The notes under the pieces are model-generated. The model had not been told where the DNA came from, ran no database searches, and saw only the letters and a list, made by a program, of their open reading frames with translations. Made by a program: the position numbers and the translations under genes. From an uncultured Serinicoccus sp. (GTDB lineage Bacteria > Actinomycetota > Actinomycetes > Actinomycetales > Dermatophilaceae), in the NCBI RefSeq assembly GCF_947500995.1, contig NZ_CANMUA010000005.1, positions 186,001 to 250,000 on the forward strand: a stretch of DNA of 64,000 nucleotides, written 5' to 3'. Below are positions 19,930 to 28,604 of the stretch, one piece after another. Each line of letters begins with the position of its first letter. Position 1 is the stretch's first letter.

Positions 19930-19935
19930 AGGGTA
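19930..19935 (-). promoter_or_regulatory. -10 box TACCCT of the GNAT-S4 gene (leaderless)
   Basis: TACCCT ends 6 nt before the ATG at 19923 and overlaps a GGTATGCC octamer (19932-19939), the same arrangement as at 3839-3848. Confidence 0.6.
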
Positions 19936-19969
19936 TGCCGCACGTCCCCGACCTCGAGAGCGCGCCAGG

Positions 19970-20743
19970 TCACAGCCACCCCACCCGGCCGGCGAGCGCG
20001 GCATACCCGACGAACGCGACGACGTCGAGCAGCGTGTGCGCGACGACCAACGGCATGACCCTGCGGGTGCGCGTGTAGAACCACCCGAGGATGATCCCCA
20101 TCGCGACGTTGCCGACGAACCCCCCGAAACCCTGGTAGAGGTGGTAGCTCCCGCGCAGCACCGCCGACGTGAGGATGATCGTCCACGTCGACCAGCCCGC
20201 CTGCGCCCACCGGGTGAAGAGGTAGCCGACCGCGATGACCTCCTCCACCACCGAGTTCTGGACCGCGGCCAGGACCAGCACCGGGACGGCCCACCACACG
20301 GACGGCAGGTTCGCGGGGGCGACCGTGGTGTTGACGCCGAGCTCGCGGGCGAGGAGATAGAGGCCGAGTCCAGGTATGCCGATGACCGCCGCCAGCATCG
20401 TTCCCTGCGCCAGGTCCCGGACAGGTCGGGTGCGGTCGAGTCCCAGCAGGCGCCACGGCCGGGCGACATCACGCCCGAGCAGGTGCAGGGCGAGCACGAC
20501 GGGCACCAGCGCCAGGGCGATGCCGACGAGCTGGTAGGCGAGGTCGATCCACGGCTGGTCGGGGGCGGCGCTGGTGTTCATGCTGGTGGTCTGCGCCGCG
20601 AGCCCGCCAGGCGCCGTCAGCTTGCGGGTGATGCTGAGCACCGACCACACCGCCGACGCCCCGAGGCTCACCCCCAGGACGAGCAGCGTCTCGGTCAGCA
20701 GGCTGCGTCGGGGGAGAACGGTCGGTGGAAGGCGAGGGTCCAC
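19970..20743 (-). CDS. CPBP family intramembrane metalloprotease (Abi/CAAX protease-like)
   Basis: The 257-residue polytopic protein has the family's three conserved blocks: VVEEVIAVGYLFTRW (Glu-Glu pair), RGSYHLYQGFGGF and HTLLDVVAF. These supply the Glu and His residues of the predicted membrane-embedded metal site. Members cleave prenylated or other membrane substrates, or act in peptide immunity; no substrate is indicated here. The GTG at 20743 follows TAGCCT by exactly 6 nt. It lies 46 bp upstream of, and on the same strand as, the GNAT-S4 gene, which has its own promoter. Confidence 0.85.
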   Translation of the reverse strand: MDPRLPPTVLPRRSLLTETLLVLGVSLGASAVWSVLSITRKLTAPGGLAAQTTSMNTSAAPDQPWIDLAYQLVGIALALVPVVLALHLLGRDVARPWRLLGLDRTRPVRDLAQGTMLAAVIGIPGLGLYLLARELGVNTTVAPANLPSVWWAVPVLVLAAVQNSVVEEVIAVGYLFTRWAQAGWSTWTIILTSAVLRGSYHLYQGFGGFVGNVAMGIILGWFYTRTRRVMPLVVAHTLLDVVAFVGYAALAGRVGWL

Positions 20744-20749
20744 TCCCCC

Positions 20750-20755
20750 AGGCTA
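20750..20755 (-). promoter_or_regulatory. -10 box TAGCCT of the CPBP gene (leaderless)
   Basis: TAGCCT ends 6 nt before the GTG at 20743. This spacing decides the start codon, since no ribosome-binding site is needed. Confidence 0.6.
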
Positions 20756-20810
20756 GGTGCCCGCACCCCAGGCCCGCGCGCGGTCCCGACGGCCGCTCCT
20801 TGGGAGGACC

Positions 20811-21401
20811 TCAGTCGTCGTCCCAGTCGTCGTCCAAGTCGTCCCAATCGTCGTCGTGCGAGCTCCCGTGGCCCGAGTTGTCGTCGCCTCCGTCGTCGTC
20901 ACACTCCTCCCACTCGTCGTCGTCCCAGCACATGACCTGCGACGGCTGCACCGGGGCGGGCTGGACCGGGGCGGGGGCCGGCGCCTGCTGCACCGGCGCC
21001 GGCTGGGACTCCGCCTCCCGGGCGGCCTCCTCGGCCTCCTGCTGCGCCCTGGCCTCCTCGTCCGCCTTCCGCTCGGCCGCGGCCTGCTCCTCCGAGGCCT
21101 TCTTCTCCGCAGCCTTCTTCTGCGCGGCCTTCTTGTCCTTCGCCTCCTGCTCCGCCGCAGCCCTCGCCTCGGCGAACTCCTCGGACAACCGACCCGTCCC
21201 CTCCTGGACCGCGCCCAGCAGCTGCCCACTGGTCACGCCCCGGACACCGGGGGAGCTCGGCGGCAGAGCCTCCCCCGGTTCGAGGGCTCCCGCCACGACG
21301 ATGCCCTCGGTCTCCTGCGCGTCCGCCGCGGCATCGACCCACAGCCATCCACCGGTGAGACCGATGAGCACCAGGGCGAGTACGGAGGCCACCATCTTCA
21401 T
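20811..21401 (-). CDS. Exported or membrane-anchored protein with coiled coil and Asp/Trp-rich tail
   Basis: I do not recognise the family. The protein (about 196 residues) has an N-terminal hydrophobic helix (MVASVLALVLIGLTGGWLWV), an Ala/Glu/Lys-rich coiled-coil segment (about 78-140, TolA-like in composition), a PAPVQ-type proline-rich hinge and a very acidic end, ...HDDDWDDLDDDWDDD, with two cysteines just before it. The layout suggests an extracytoplasmic stalk with a cation-binding or charge-interaction tip. ATG 21401 is 7 nt after a CACACT box; GTG 21407 is an alternative. A response-regulator-like box lies upstream at 21436-21462. Confidence 0.72.
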   Translation of the reverse strand: MKMVASVLALVLIGLTGGWLWVDAAADAQETEGIVVAGALEPGEALPPSSPGVRGVTSGQLLGAVQEGTGRLSEEFAEARAAAEQEAKDKKAAQKKAAEKKASEEQAAAERKADEEARAQQEAEEAAREAESQPAPVQQAPAPAPVQPAPVQPSQVMCWDDDEWEECDDDGGDDNSGHGSSHDDDWDDLDDDWDDD

Positions 21402-21408
21402 GCCCACC

Positions 21409-21462
21409 AGTGTGCCCGCCCTGGAGGAGATAGAGGTGAGAACTTCATGAGAAAGCTCTCAC
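21409..21462 (-). promoter_or_regulatory. Promoter with direct-repeat activator box for the Asp/Trp-tail gene
   Basis: CACACT (21409-21414) is the -10 candidate. After a 21-bp gap there is a 27-bp box (21436-21462), written on the plus strand as GTGAGAACTTC, ATGAGAAAGCT, CTCAC: 11-nt direct repeats of the kind bound by OmpR/PhoB-type regulators. A similar box with the same 21-bp gap lies at 29918-29944. Confidence 0.5.
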
Positions 21463-21474
21463 CCGGGCACCGGA

Positions 21475-24243
21475 TCACGCGGACCAGCGCGACTCGGCAT
21501 CCCATTGCTGGTCGGCCCACGCGAGCACCACGTCCCGCCAGCGCGGCCGCAGGCAGTAGACGGCGACGAGGCGAGCCAGGGTGGCCTGCCGGGCGATCGC
21601 CAGCCGGCTCGTGGGCACGGAGCCGGCGGCCGCGACCTCGTCCACCGCGTCCTGCACCAGGGCGGCTGCCGCCGCCGACCACAGGCCCTGGGCCTCACGC
21701 AGTCTCGCGTGGACGCTCAGGTTGGCGAGGTCGAGGGCGGGTTCGGCACGGCATACCGTGTCCAGGTCGACGACCCCGACCCGCTGGCCGTCCCACAGCA
21801 GCTGGCCGTCGTGCAGGTCACGGTGAGCCACGACGAGGGGGACGTGCGGCGACCGGTAGAGCTGTGTCGCGACCTGCGCCAGCCGCTCCGGCCAGGGGGT
21901 GCCGGCGAGCAGGTCGAGCGCGCCCACCCGCTGCGCCCACGTCCGCAGGACCTGCGCCTCGTCAGCGGGCGTGTGGGTCGCCAGCCCGGTCGCCGGCAGC
22001 TGCTGCCACCGCGTCCAGCCGGCCGCCCAGGCGGCCCAGACGTCCGACCAGCTGGCGTCGGAGGCGAGCCGCTGCACCGGTATGCCGGGCAGCGCCCGGG
22101 CGAGCACCGCGTCGTCGGTGCTGCTGATGAGGTCGGCGGCCGCGAAGCCGGCGCCGCGCGCCACCGCTGTCCCGCGCTCCGAGGCCTCGACGAGCGCGGC
22201 GGCACGACCGGGCCGCACGAGCTTGAGGTACCCGTCCGCCCGGTGCACGACGGCGCGTCGACCGGCCCTGTGCACGAGCAGGCTGCCGGTGCGAGCAGCG
22301 GCGGCGAGTCCCGGCAACCGGGGGTCCTCCCCGTGCGGGAGGAGGGCCACCTCGCCACCGGGAGTGACGGTGCCGGCACGCAACCGGCCACGCCCGTCGT
22401 CTCCCTCGATCGCCACCCGCGCCTGGCCGTCGCGGACTCCCGCCGGCCACGCCCGGCCGACGGTCACGGTGACCGGGCCGTCGTCACCGCTCTCGACCAC
22501 GGCGTGCTGCCGGACCTGCCGGGGCACCCGCCACGCCGACCGGGAGGTGGGCGGGGCGGCGGCGCCACCCGGGCCACCCGGACCATCCGCGCTATCCGGA
22601 CCACCCAGGCCACTCGCGCCATCCAGTCCACTCGGGCCATGCAGTCCACTCGGGCCATCCGGACCACCCCGGCTATCCAGTGCACCCGGACCACGAGGAC
22701 CATCCGGTCCAGCGGGGAGCAGCGTCCCGCCGAGGTGGTCGAGCGCCAGCTGCCCCACCTCCTGGGTCTGCTCCCGCCAGCCCGGCGCCTGCGAGCGCCA
22801 GGGCTCCGCGACCCGGGCGAGCAGCGCGGCGGACACCCACGCGCCGGGCAGGGGGGCCCAGCCGTAGCCGTCCACGAACGCCTCCCAGGTGGCAGTCCCG
22901 TCGCCCTGCGCGACGTCGCTCGCGCCGCTGGAGTCCTGCCGGTACCGCACCTCGTGCAGGATCTGCGCGGCACGCACCGAGGCGAGATCCAGCTGGACGG
23001 GCCCCCGGCAGGCCCGGTCCAGGTCGGTCAGGCGCACCACGCCGTCGTCGCCGAGCAGGAACTGGTCCAGCGACAGGTCGCCGTGGAGCAGGGCGTGGTG
23101 GCTGGTGTGCGCGCTCGCCCGGTGTCCGTCCGACGACGGCTCGCACCTCGGCTCCTGCTGCGGCAACCCCGCGAGGGCGAGCCGCGCCTGATGCGCCGCC
23201 TCCGGGGCGACGGCGTGCAGCAGCGTCACCGAGCGCCGGGCCGCGGCCAGGAGGTCGCCCCAGCCACGCTCGGGCAGATCCACCGCCACGGGCGTCGGGT
23301 CCACGTCCACGTCCACATCCACGGGCGCAGGGTTGGTGTCCCCCGCCGTCCCGTCCGGTCCCACCGCCGTCCCGTCCGGTCCGACCGCCGTCCCGTCCGG
23401 TCCGAAGCCCGTCCCACCCAGGCCCCGTACTCTCCCGTCCCGTCCCGCCACCGCTGTCGAGTGCAGCCGCGCCGCCAGCTCGCCGGCAGCCCGGGCGGAC
23501 GCGAGATCCGACTGCGTGAGGTCGCTGCCCTCGATCCACGGCCATGCGCTCACCCGCCGCGACACCCGCAGCCGAGGAGGGGCCGCGCCCCGGAGGGGCT
23601 GCCGGCCGGCGACACCCGCGTCGGTCTCCACCGGCGCCACGACGGGCAGTCCGCGCCCGGCCAGCGAGCGGGCGACCGCCGACATCCGCGGGGCGTGAGG
23701 CTCGGCGGTGACGCGGACGACGTACGCGCCGTCGCGCACCACGAGGCGGCGCAGCGGGTTGTAGCGCAGCAGGACCAGGTCCGGCGAGGCGAGGTCGAGC
23801 CCGCTGCGTCGCAGCGGGCTGCCCAGCTCAGGGTCGGTCGCGATGCCGCCCCAGACCAGCTCGGCGTCCCACTGCGGCAGGGGCAGGGATCCGATGAGGG
23901 CGCCGTGGCCGTAGCGCTCGGCCCGGTCCCGCGCCTTGGCCGCCTTGGCCCGCGCCGGCCCGACCAGTGCCTGGACCCAGCCGAGCACCCGTCCGTCCGC
24001 CCCCACGAGCGCGGCGGTGTGGCTCACCCCCGGCTTGGGACGGACCCGTGTCGCCCGCACCGGCGTGCGCAGCAGCCCACTGAGCCGTTCGGGGTCGAGC
24101 AGCAGCTCGAGCACCGGGTCCGGGGTATGCCGCTCGGTCCCCCTCGTCTCGGCGCCCACCCCCGACGGCCCGCGCGCAGCCCGCACGGCACCCGCGGCGG
24201 CCGCGTCCGGACACCCGCCCACGTGCGACTCCCGCTCATCCAT
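21475..24243 (-). CDS. Tandem phosphotransferase: two APH/choline-kinase-like domains joined by a collagen-like linker
   Basis: The 922-residue protein has two aminoglycoside-phosphotransferase-type kinase domains. The first (about 30-470) has the catalytic motif HGD at 387-389 and a later TDLDRA. The second (about 570-922) has HRD at 806-808 and VDLDTV. Between them, about 511-561, runs a Gly-X-Y collagen-like stretch (GPDGPRGPG..., GPSGLHGPSGLDG). A 7-residue repeat GPDGTAV (three copies, about 279-300) interrupts the first domain. It is the last gene of a coupled operon with three glycosyltransferases and an ABC exporter, so a sugar or glycolipid substrate is more likely than an antibiotic; that is inference. 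Its ATG overlaps the ABC gene by 8 nt. Confidence 0.8.
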   Translation of the reverse strand: MDERESHVGGCPDAAAAGAVRAARGPSGVGAETRGTERHTPDPVLELLLDPERLSGLLRTPVRATRVRPKPGVSHTAALVGADGRVLGWVQALVGPARAKAAKARDRAERYGHGALIGSLPLPQWDAELVWGGIATDPELGSPLRRSGLDLASPDLVLLRYNPLRRLVVRDGAYVVRVTAEPHAPRMSAVARSLAGRGLPVVAPVETDAGVAGRQPLRGAAPPRLRVSRRVSAWPWIEGSDLTQSDLASARAAGELAARLHSTAVAGRDGRVRGLGGTGFGPDGTAVGPDGTAVGPDGTAGDTNPAPVDVDVDVDPTPVAVDLPERGWGDLLAAARRSVTLLHAVAPEAAHQARLALAGLPQQEPRCEPSSDGHRASAHTSHHALLHGDLSLDQFLLGDDGVVRLTDLDRACRGPVQLDLASVRAAQILHEVRYRQDSSGASDVAQGDGTATWEAFVDGYGWAPLPGAWVSAALLARVAEPWRSQAPGWREQTQEVGQLALDHLGGTLLPAGPDGPRGPGALDSRGGPDGPSGLHGPSGLDGASGLGGPDSADGPGGPGGAAAPPTSRSAWRVPRQVRQHAVVESGDDGPVTVTVGRAWPAGVRDGQARVAIEGDDGRGRLRAGTVTPGGEVALLPHGEDPRLPGLAAAARTGSLLVHRAGRRAVVHRADGYLKLVRPGRAAALVEASERGTAVARGAGFAAADLISSTDDAVLARALPGIPVQRLASDASWSDVWAAWAAGWTRWQQLPATGLATHTPADEAQVLRTWAQRVGALDLLAGTPWPERLAQVATQLYRSPHVPLVVAHRDLHDGQLLWDGQRVGVVDLDTVCRAEPALDLANLSVHARLREAQGLWSAAAAALVQDAVDEVAAAGSVPTSRLAIARQATLARLVAVYCLRPRWRDVVLAWADQQWDAESRWSA
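22560..22715. repeat. Collagen-like (Gly-X-Y) coding repeat
   Basis: About 150 bp of degenerate 9-bp units (GGACCACCC- or GGCCATCCG-like on the plus strand) encode Gly-Pro-Asp, Gly-Leu-Asp and similar triplets on the minus strand, between the two kinase domains. Confidence 0.75.
23340..23408. repeat. 21-bp tandem repeat (about three copies)
   Basis: GCCGTCCCGTCCGGTCC recurs every 21 bp. It encodes GPDGTAV on the minus strand, inside the first kinase domain of the tandem phosphotransferase. Confidence 0.8.
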
Positions 24244-26014
24244 GGCTCTCCTCCAGCACCCCGTCGAGCGGCGCGTCCTCGGGCCTCCCGGTCCAGGTCA
24301 CCCGCCCCTGCTCCAGCACGACGACCCGGTCGGCGCCGCGGGCGACGTCGAGGTCGTGGGTGATCATCACGCTCGTGCGGCCGCGGCTCAGCTCCCTGAT
24401 GGCCTCACCCACGAGCGTCACGTTGTCCGGGTCCAGCCCGGTGGTCGGTTCGTCGAGGAGCAGCACCGGGGCGTCGCGCAGGAAGGCGCGCGCCAGGGAG
24501 ATCCGCTGGCGCTGCCCGCCGGACAGGCTGCTGCCACGCTCGCTGACCTGCGTCTGCAGCCCCTCGGGGAGGCCGTCGGTGAACTCGGTCACCCGGGCGA
24601 GCCGGGCCGCGCGCAGCACCTGGTGGTCGCTGGCCTCCGGCCGCCCCTGGCGGATGTTGTCCTCGATGGTCCCGGTGAAGAGCACCGCGTCCTGCTGCAC
24701 GAGGGCGATCTGGCCGCGCAGGTCGCGCAGGTCCAGCTCGCGCAGGTCCACCCCGTCCAGCTGCACGCTGCCCGAGCCGGGGTCGAGCAGGCGCAGCAGC
24801 AGCGCGGCCACCGTCGACTTGCCCGAGCCCGAGGGTCCGACGATCGCGACCCGTTCGCCCGGTTCGATCCGCAGGTCCACCCCGCGCAGCACGGGGACCC
24901 CGGGCACGAACTCGAGGTGCACGTCGCGCAGCTCCACGGTGCCGCGGACGACCCCCAGCCGCACCGGGTCCGCCGGGGAGACGATGTCCGGCCGCTCGTC
25001 GAGCAGGTCGGCCACCCGCTCCCCCGAGGCGGTGGCGCGGGCGATGCGGCCGGTGTACTTCGCCAGGTCGCGCAACGGCTTCATCGACGTCTTGAGGTAG
25101 GTCAGGAAGATCACCATGTCCCCCGGCGTCATCGCGCCCTGCAGCACCCGCACGCCGCCCAGCAGCAGCACGGCCGCGGTCGCGACGCCGACGAGGACGT
25201 CGGTGCGCCGCTCCAGCGCCGCCGCCAGCCGTCGCGCGACGACCCCGTCCTTGAGCGAGCGGTCGTTGGAGCCCTGGAAGGTGCTCGCGCGGTCGCGCTC
25301 CATTCCGTATGCCTGGACGTGCGTCATCCCGGTGAGCGTCTCCTGGGCGACGTTGGCCAGCTCGCCCTCGCTGCGGCGGGTCTTGCGCGAGGCGTGGGTG
25401 ATCTTGCCCGTCGACAACCGGGAGAACAGGAGGAAGACGAGGATCGCCCCGAGGACGATGAGCGCCAGCACCGGGTCCAGCCAGGTCATCACCCCGAGCA
25501 TCGCCACGAGGGTGAGGACATTGACGACGAGCGGCATACCGGCGGTCACGGCGACCTCCTGCAGCCGGCCGACGTCGGCCACCAGCCGCTGCACGACGTC
25601 ACCGGACCGCGCCCGGCCGTGGTAGCTGCGGGACAAGCTCTGGACGTGGTCGAAGACCGCCGCCCGCAGCCGGGTCGCGACCCGGCTCCCGCCCAGCGCG
25701 AAGGCCACCGTCGCGCCGTAGTTGCACACCGCGCGCATCCCGATGATGGCGATGGTGCCGAGCCCGCAGGCCACGAGGAGCTGGACGGAGGCCTGCGGCC
25801 CCGGTTCGGCGAGGTTCGCGCCCAGGCTGCGGGTGAGGGCGTCGATGACGAGCTTGGTCGGCCAGGGCTCCAGCACCCGGAAGACGACCTCGAGCAGCAG
25901 CAGCACCCCGCCGCCGGCCAGCAGGGCCCGCTGCCCCTCCAGGTGCGGGACCACGAGCCCCAGGGTCCGCCGCAGCGGCGAGGCGGTCGCGCTCTCGCCC
26001 GGGTCCGCGGCCAT
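24236..26014 (-). CDS. ABC exporter, fused permease-ATPase (MsbA/lipid-exporter type)
   Basis: The 592-residue half-transporter has a six-helix ABC-type membrane domain (about 15-320) and an ATPase domain with Walker A GPSGSGKST, Q-loop ALVQQDAVLFTG, signature LSGGQRQRISLARAF and Walker B PVLLLDEPTTG. It should act as a homodimer pumping a substrate outward. Sitting between glycosyltransferases and a tandem kinase, it probably exports the glycosylated product of this operon. Its ATG overlaps the upstream glycosyltransferase stop (ATGA). Confidence 0.88.
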   Translation of the reverse strand: MAADPGESATASPLRRTLGLVVPHLEGQRALLAGGGVLLLLEVVFRVLEPWPTKLVIDALTRSLGANLAEPGPQASVQLLVACGLGTIAIIGMRAVCNYGATVAFALGGSRVATRLRAAVFDHVQSLSRSYHGRARSGDVVQRLVADVGRLQEVAVTAGMPLVVNVLTLVAMLGVMTWLDPVLALIVLGAILVFLLFSRLSTGKITHASRKTRRSEGELANVAQETLTGMTHVQAYGMERDRASTFQGSNDRSLKDGVVARRLAAALERRTDVLVGVATAAVLLLGGVRVLQGAMTPGDMVIFLTYLKTSMKPLRDLAKYTGRIARATASGERVADLLDERPDIVSPADPVRLGVVRGTVELRDVHLEFVPGVPVLRGVDLRIEPGERVAIVGPSGSGKSTVAALLLRLLDPGSGSVQLDGVDLRELDLRDLRGQIALVQQDAVLFTGTIEDNIRQGRPEASDHQVLRAARLARVTEFTDGLPEGLQTQVSERGSSLSGGQRQRISLARAFLRDAPVLLLDEPTTGLDPDNVTLVGEAIRELSRGRTSVMITHDLDVARGADRVVVLEQGRVTWTGRPEDAPLDGVLEESHG

Positions 26015-27366
26015 CAGCGTCCCCCGGCCGCGGGTGAGCCGGCCGCCGACGAGGTGGGCTGCGAGGACGCAGCCGCCGGCGAGGTGGGGAGTGAGACCGA
26101 CGCGGCCGAGGTATGCGTGGACACCAGCGGCGCGGCCGACGTCACCGGCGCGAGGGTCGCGTCGAGCACGTGCTCCCACGAGTGCTCGCGCTCCATGAGG
26201 CGGCGGGCGGCAGCCCCCATGGCGCGCGCGGCGTCCGGGTCGGCGACGAGGGCGTCGACGGCGGCAGCGAGGGCGGCCGGGTCCGACGGCGGCACGAGCA
26301 CCCCGGTGACACCGTCCTGCACCACTGCCGGGATCTGACCGATCCGGGAGGCGACGACGGGCAGGGCGGCGGCGCCGTACTCGTAGACCTTGAGCGGGGA
26401 GAAGTAGTGGTCGTCGCTGGAGGGGTAGGGCGCGACCGCGACGAGGGCGCCCTCCAGCGCGGCGGGGACCTCCTCGGGCGCGAGGGCCCCCGTCAGCTGC
26501 ACGGCCAGCCCGTGCCGGGCGGCAGCCTGCTCGATCGCCTCCCGCTGGGGCCCGTCGCCGACGATTCGCAGCCGCCACGGGCGCTGGGCCAGCGCCGCCG
26601 CCTCGAGCAGGTCCTCGACGCCGTGCCACGGCTTGAGCGTCCCGACGAAGACGACCACGGGGTCGCCGTCCAGGTCCGGGGTGACGGCCCGGATCCTTCG
26701 GGTGTTCACCCCGTTGGGCACGACGACCACCCGCGCGGCTCGGGCCCCCCGGTCGGCACCGGCAGCGTCCCCGCCACGGACCGCCATCTCGGCACCGGCA
26801 CCCTGGTCGACCCCGGTCCGCTCGCGCACCCACCCGGCCACCCGCTCGCTCACGCAGGCGACGACGTCGGCGGCACCGACCTGAGCACGCAGGGCGTCGA
26901 CGCTGCCGGCCTCGTCGACGAGGACGCGGTGCCGCTGCTGCTCGTCGATGAGCGGGGCGTTGACCTCCAGGACGGTCCGGACCCCGGCGCCCAGCCCGCG
27001 CCGGGCGAGGTGCAGCACCCCGGAGAACAGCGAGTAGCGCTCGTAGACGACGTCGGGGGCGGCGGCCACCACCCGAGCGCCGATCTCCGCCGCGGCCTGG
27101 CGCTGGGCCACCTCGCGCCGGGCGGCGGCGCCCTGGTCGTCCGCGCCCGATCCCGAGCCGACGCGGCCGACCGGGACGTGGTGCACGACGAGGTCGGCGA
27201 GGTCGGCCGGGACGTGCTCGACGTCACCGAGGCGGACGGCATACACCTCCACCTCGGCGCCGCCCCGGCGCCAGGCGCGCACGATCTCCTGGATGTGGAC
27301 GCTGGCGCCCTTGGTGCCGAAGACGGGGATGCCGGGGTCGGCGCAGACGTAGGCGACGCGGGTCAT
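26014..27366 (-). CDS. GT4-family glycosyltransferase
   Basis: The 450-residue GT-B enzyme opens MTRVAYVCADPGIPVFGTKG (Gly-rich N-terminal nucleotide-sugar loop) and has VVFVGTLKPWHGVEDLLEAA and the acidic SPLKVYEYGAAALPVVASRIG block typical of retaining GT4 transferases. An Ala/Ser/Pro-rich tail follows residue 410. It overlaps both neighbours by ATGA and so belongs to the translationally coupled operon. The donor and acceptor are unknown. Confidence 0.87.
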   Translation of the reverse strand: MTRVAYVCADPGIPVFGTKGASVHIQEIVRAWRRGGAEVEVYAVRLGDVEHVPADLADLVVHHVPVGRVGSGSGADDQGAAARREVAQRQAAAEIGARVVAAAPDVVYERYSLFSGVLHLARRGLGAGVRTVLEVNAPLIDEQQRHRVLVDEAGSVDALRAQVGAADVVACVSERVAGWVRERTGVDQGAGAEMAVRGGDAAGADRGARAARVVVVPNGVNTRRIRAVTPDLDGDPVVVFVGTLKPWHGVEDLLEAAALAQRPWRLRIVGDGPQREAIEQAAARHGLAVQLTGALAPEEVPAALEGALVAVAPYPSSDDHYFSPLKVYEYGAAALPVVASRIGQIPAVVQDGVTGVLVPPSDPAALAAAVDALVADPDAARAMGAAARRLMEREHSWEHVLDATLAPVTSAAPLVSTHTSAASVSLPTSPAAASSQPTSSAAGSPAAGGR

Positions 27367-28604
27367 CGGGTGGCTCCTGCGGTCACGGCGGCGAGGCGCG
27401 CCGCCTGGGTGGTGGTGTCGTAGTCGCGCTCGACGAGCGCTCGGGCGGCCCGGGCGACCTCGACCCGCGGCCAGTCCGGGTCGGCGACCCGGCGCAGCGC
27501 GTCGGCGACCCGGCCGGAGAGACCGGCGGGGTCGCTGGGCAGGAGGATCCCGGTGGCCGGGGTCACGTCGTCGCCCGGTCGCACCGCCTCGGGGATGCCG
27601 GTGACGTCGGTCGCCACGCACGGCACCCCGCTGGCCATCGCCTCGAGCAGCACCGTGGGCAGGCCGTCGGCGTTGCCGTCGGCGCCGACCACGCACGGCG
27701 CGACGAGGACGTCGGCCCGGTCCAGCTCGGCGACGAGCTCGCTCTGGCTGCGCGATCCGAGGAGGGTGACGGCGTCGTCGACGCCGGTGCGCCGCACCTG
27801 GGTCGCGAGCTCGGCGGCCCGCTCGCCCTCGCCGACGATCCGGACGTCGAGCGGCATACCCTCGGCGCGGAGGGCGGCGACCGCGTCGACGAGGTGGTCG
27901 AAGCCCTTCTTCTCCACGATGCGCCCGACGGCCAGGACCCGCAGCGTGTCGCCGACCGGCCGCGGGTCGCGGTAGGCGAAGCGGCCCAGCTCCAGGCCGT
28001 TGCGCACGAGGGCGACCCGGTCGGCCAGCCCGGGGTCGACCTCCTCGAGGAGGAAGCTCCGGTTGTAGTCGCTGATGGCGATGACGGCGGACGTGCGGGC
28101 GAGGACCTCGCGCAGCACCACCCGGTCGACGTCCTCGTGGAAGAGGTCCTTGGCGTGCGTGGTGACGGTGAAGGGTATGCCGGTGAGCGCGCTCGCGATC
28201 GCGGTGCACCACGACGCCATGCTGGCGAAGTGCACGTGCACCCGGGTGATGCCGTCGCGCCGCAGCCGCAGCGCCAGGTCGACGCCCTGTGCCACGTCGG
28301 AGGGGTCGAGACGCACGAGCAGCGGCATGAGCGCGCCGAGCCGGGTGCCGAAGCCGGGCAGCTCGGCGTGGGCCCGGGCGAAGACCTCCCACTCGGCGGA
28401 CAGCTTGTGCGCACGGGGAAGGTGGGTGACCGGCGCCTGCACCTGCGCCAGCTGGGGGTGGAAGCGCGAGTCGGTGGTCGGGCGCAGGGCGTAGATGGCC
28501 AGGTCGTCGCCGGCGGCCTCGCGGGCCAGGATCTCGGTGACGACGAAGGTCTCGGAGAAGCGCGGGTAGACCTTGAGGACGTAGGCGGTGCGGTCAGACG
28601 GCAA
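27363..28604 (-). CDS. GT4-family glycosyltransferase (TTG start)
   Basis: The 413-residue enzyme has the colanic/exopolysaccharide-type opening YVLKVYPRFSETFVVTEIL, a central ITRVHVHFASMASW, AVGRIVEKKGFDHLVDAV and DGLPTVLLEAMASGVPCVAT. The start is assigned to TTG 28604: GGAAGGA lies 7 nt upstream, it overlaps the preceding stop by 11 nt, and no ATG or GTG fits before the conserved YVLKVYPRFSE. Its stop overlaps the next ATG. Confidence 0.82.
   Translation of the reverse strand: MPSDRTAYVLKVYPRFSETFVVTEILAREAAGDDLAIYALRPTTDSRFHPQLAQVQAPVTHLPRAHKLSAEWEVFARAHAELPGFGTRLGALMPLLVRLDPSDVAQGVDLALRLRRDGITRVHVHFASMASWCTAIASALTGIPFTVTTHAKDLFHEDVDRVVLREVLARTSAVIAISDYNRSFLLEEVDPGLADRVALVRNGLELGRFAYRDPRPVGDTLRVLAVGRIVEKKGFDHLVDAVAALRAEGMPLDVRIVGEGERAAELATQVRRTGVDDAVTLLGSRSQSELVAELDRADVLVAPCVVGADGNADGLPTVLLEAMASGVPCVATDVTGIPEAVRPGDDVTPATGILLPSDPAGLSGRVADALRRVADPDWPRVEVARAARALVERDYDTTTQAARLAAVTAGATR

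Noticed and set aside
22560-23408. CRISPR-like array in the repeat-rich kinase gene
   Set aside because: The repeats are 7- to 21-bp coding repeats without spacers and keep the reading frame.
21475-24243. Aminoglycoside resistance gene
   Set aside because: APH-like folds are shared with many sugar and choline kinases; the operon context points to glycan metabolism and there is no specific resistance signature.
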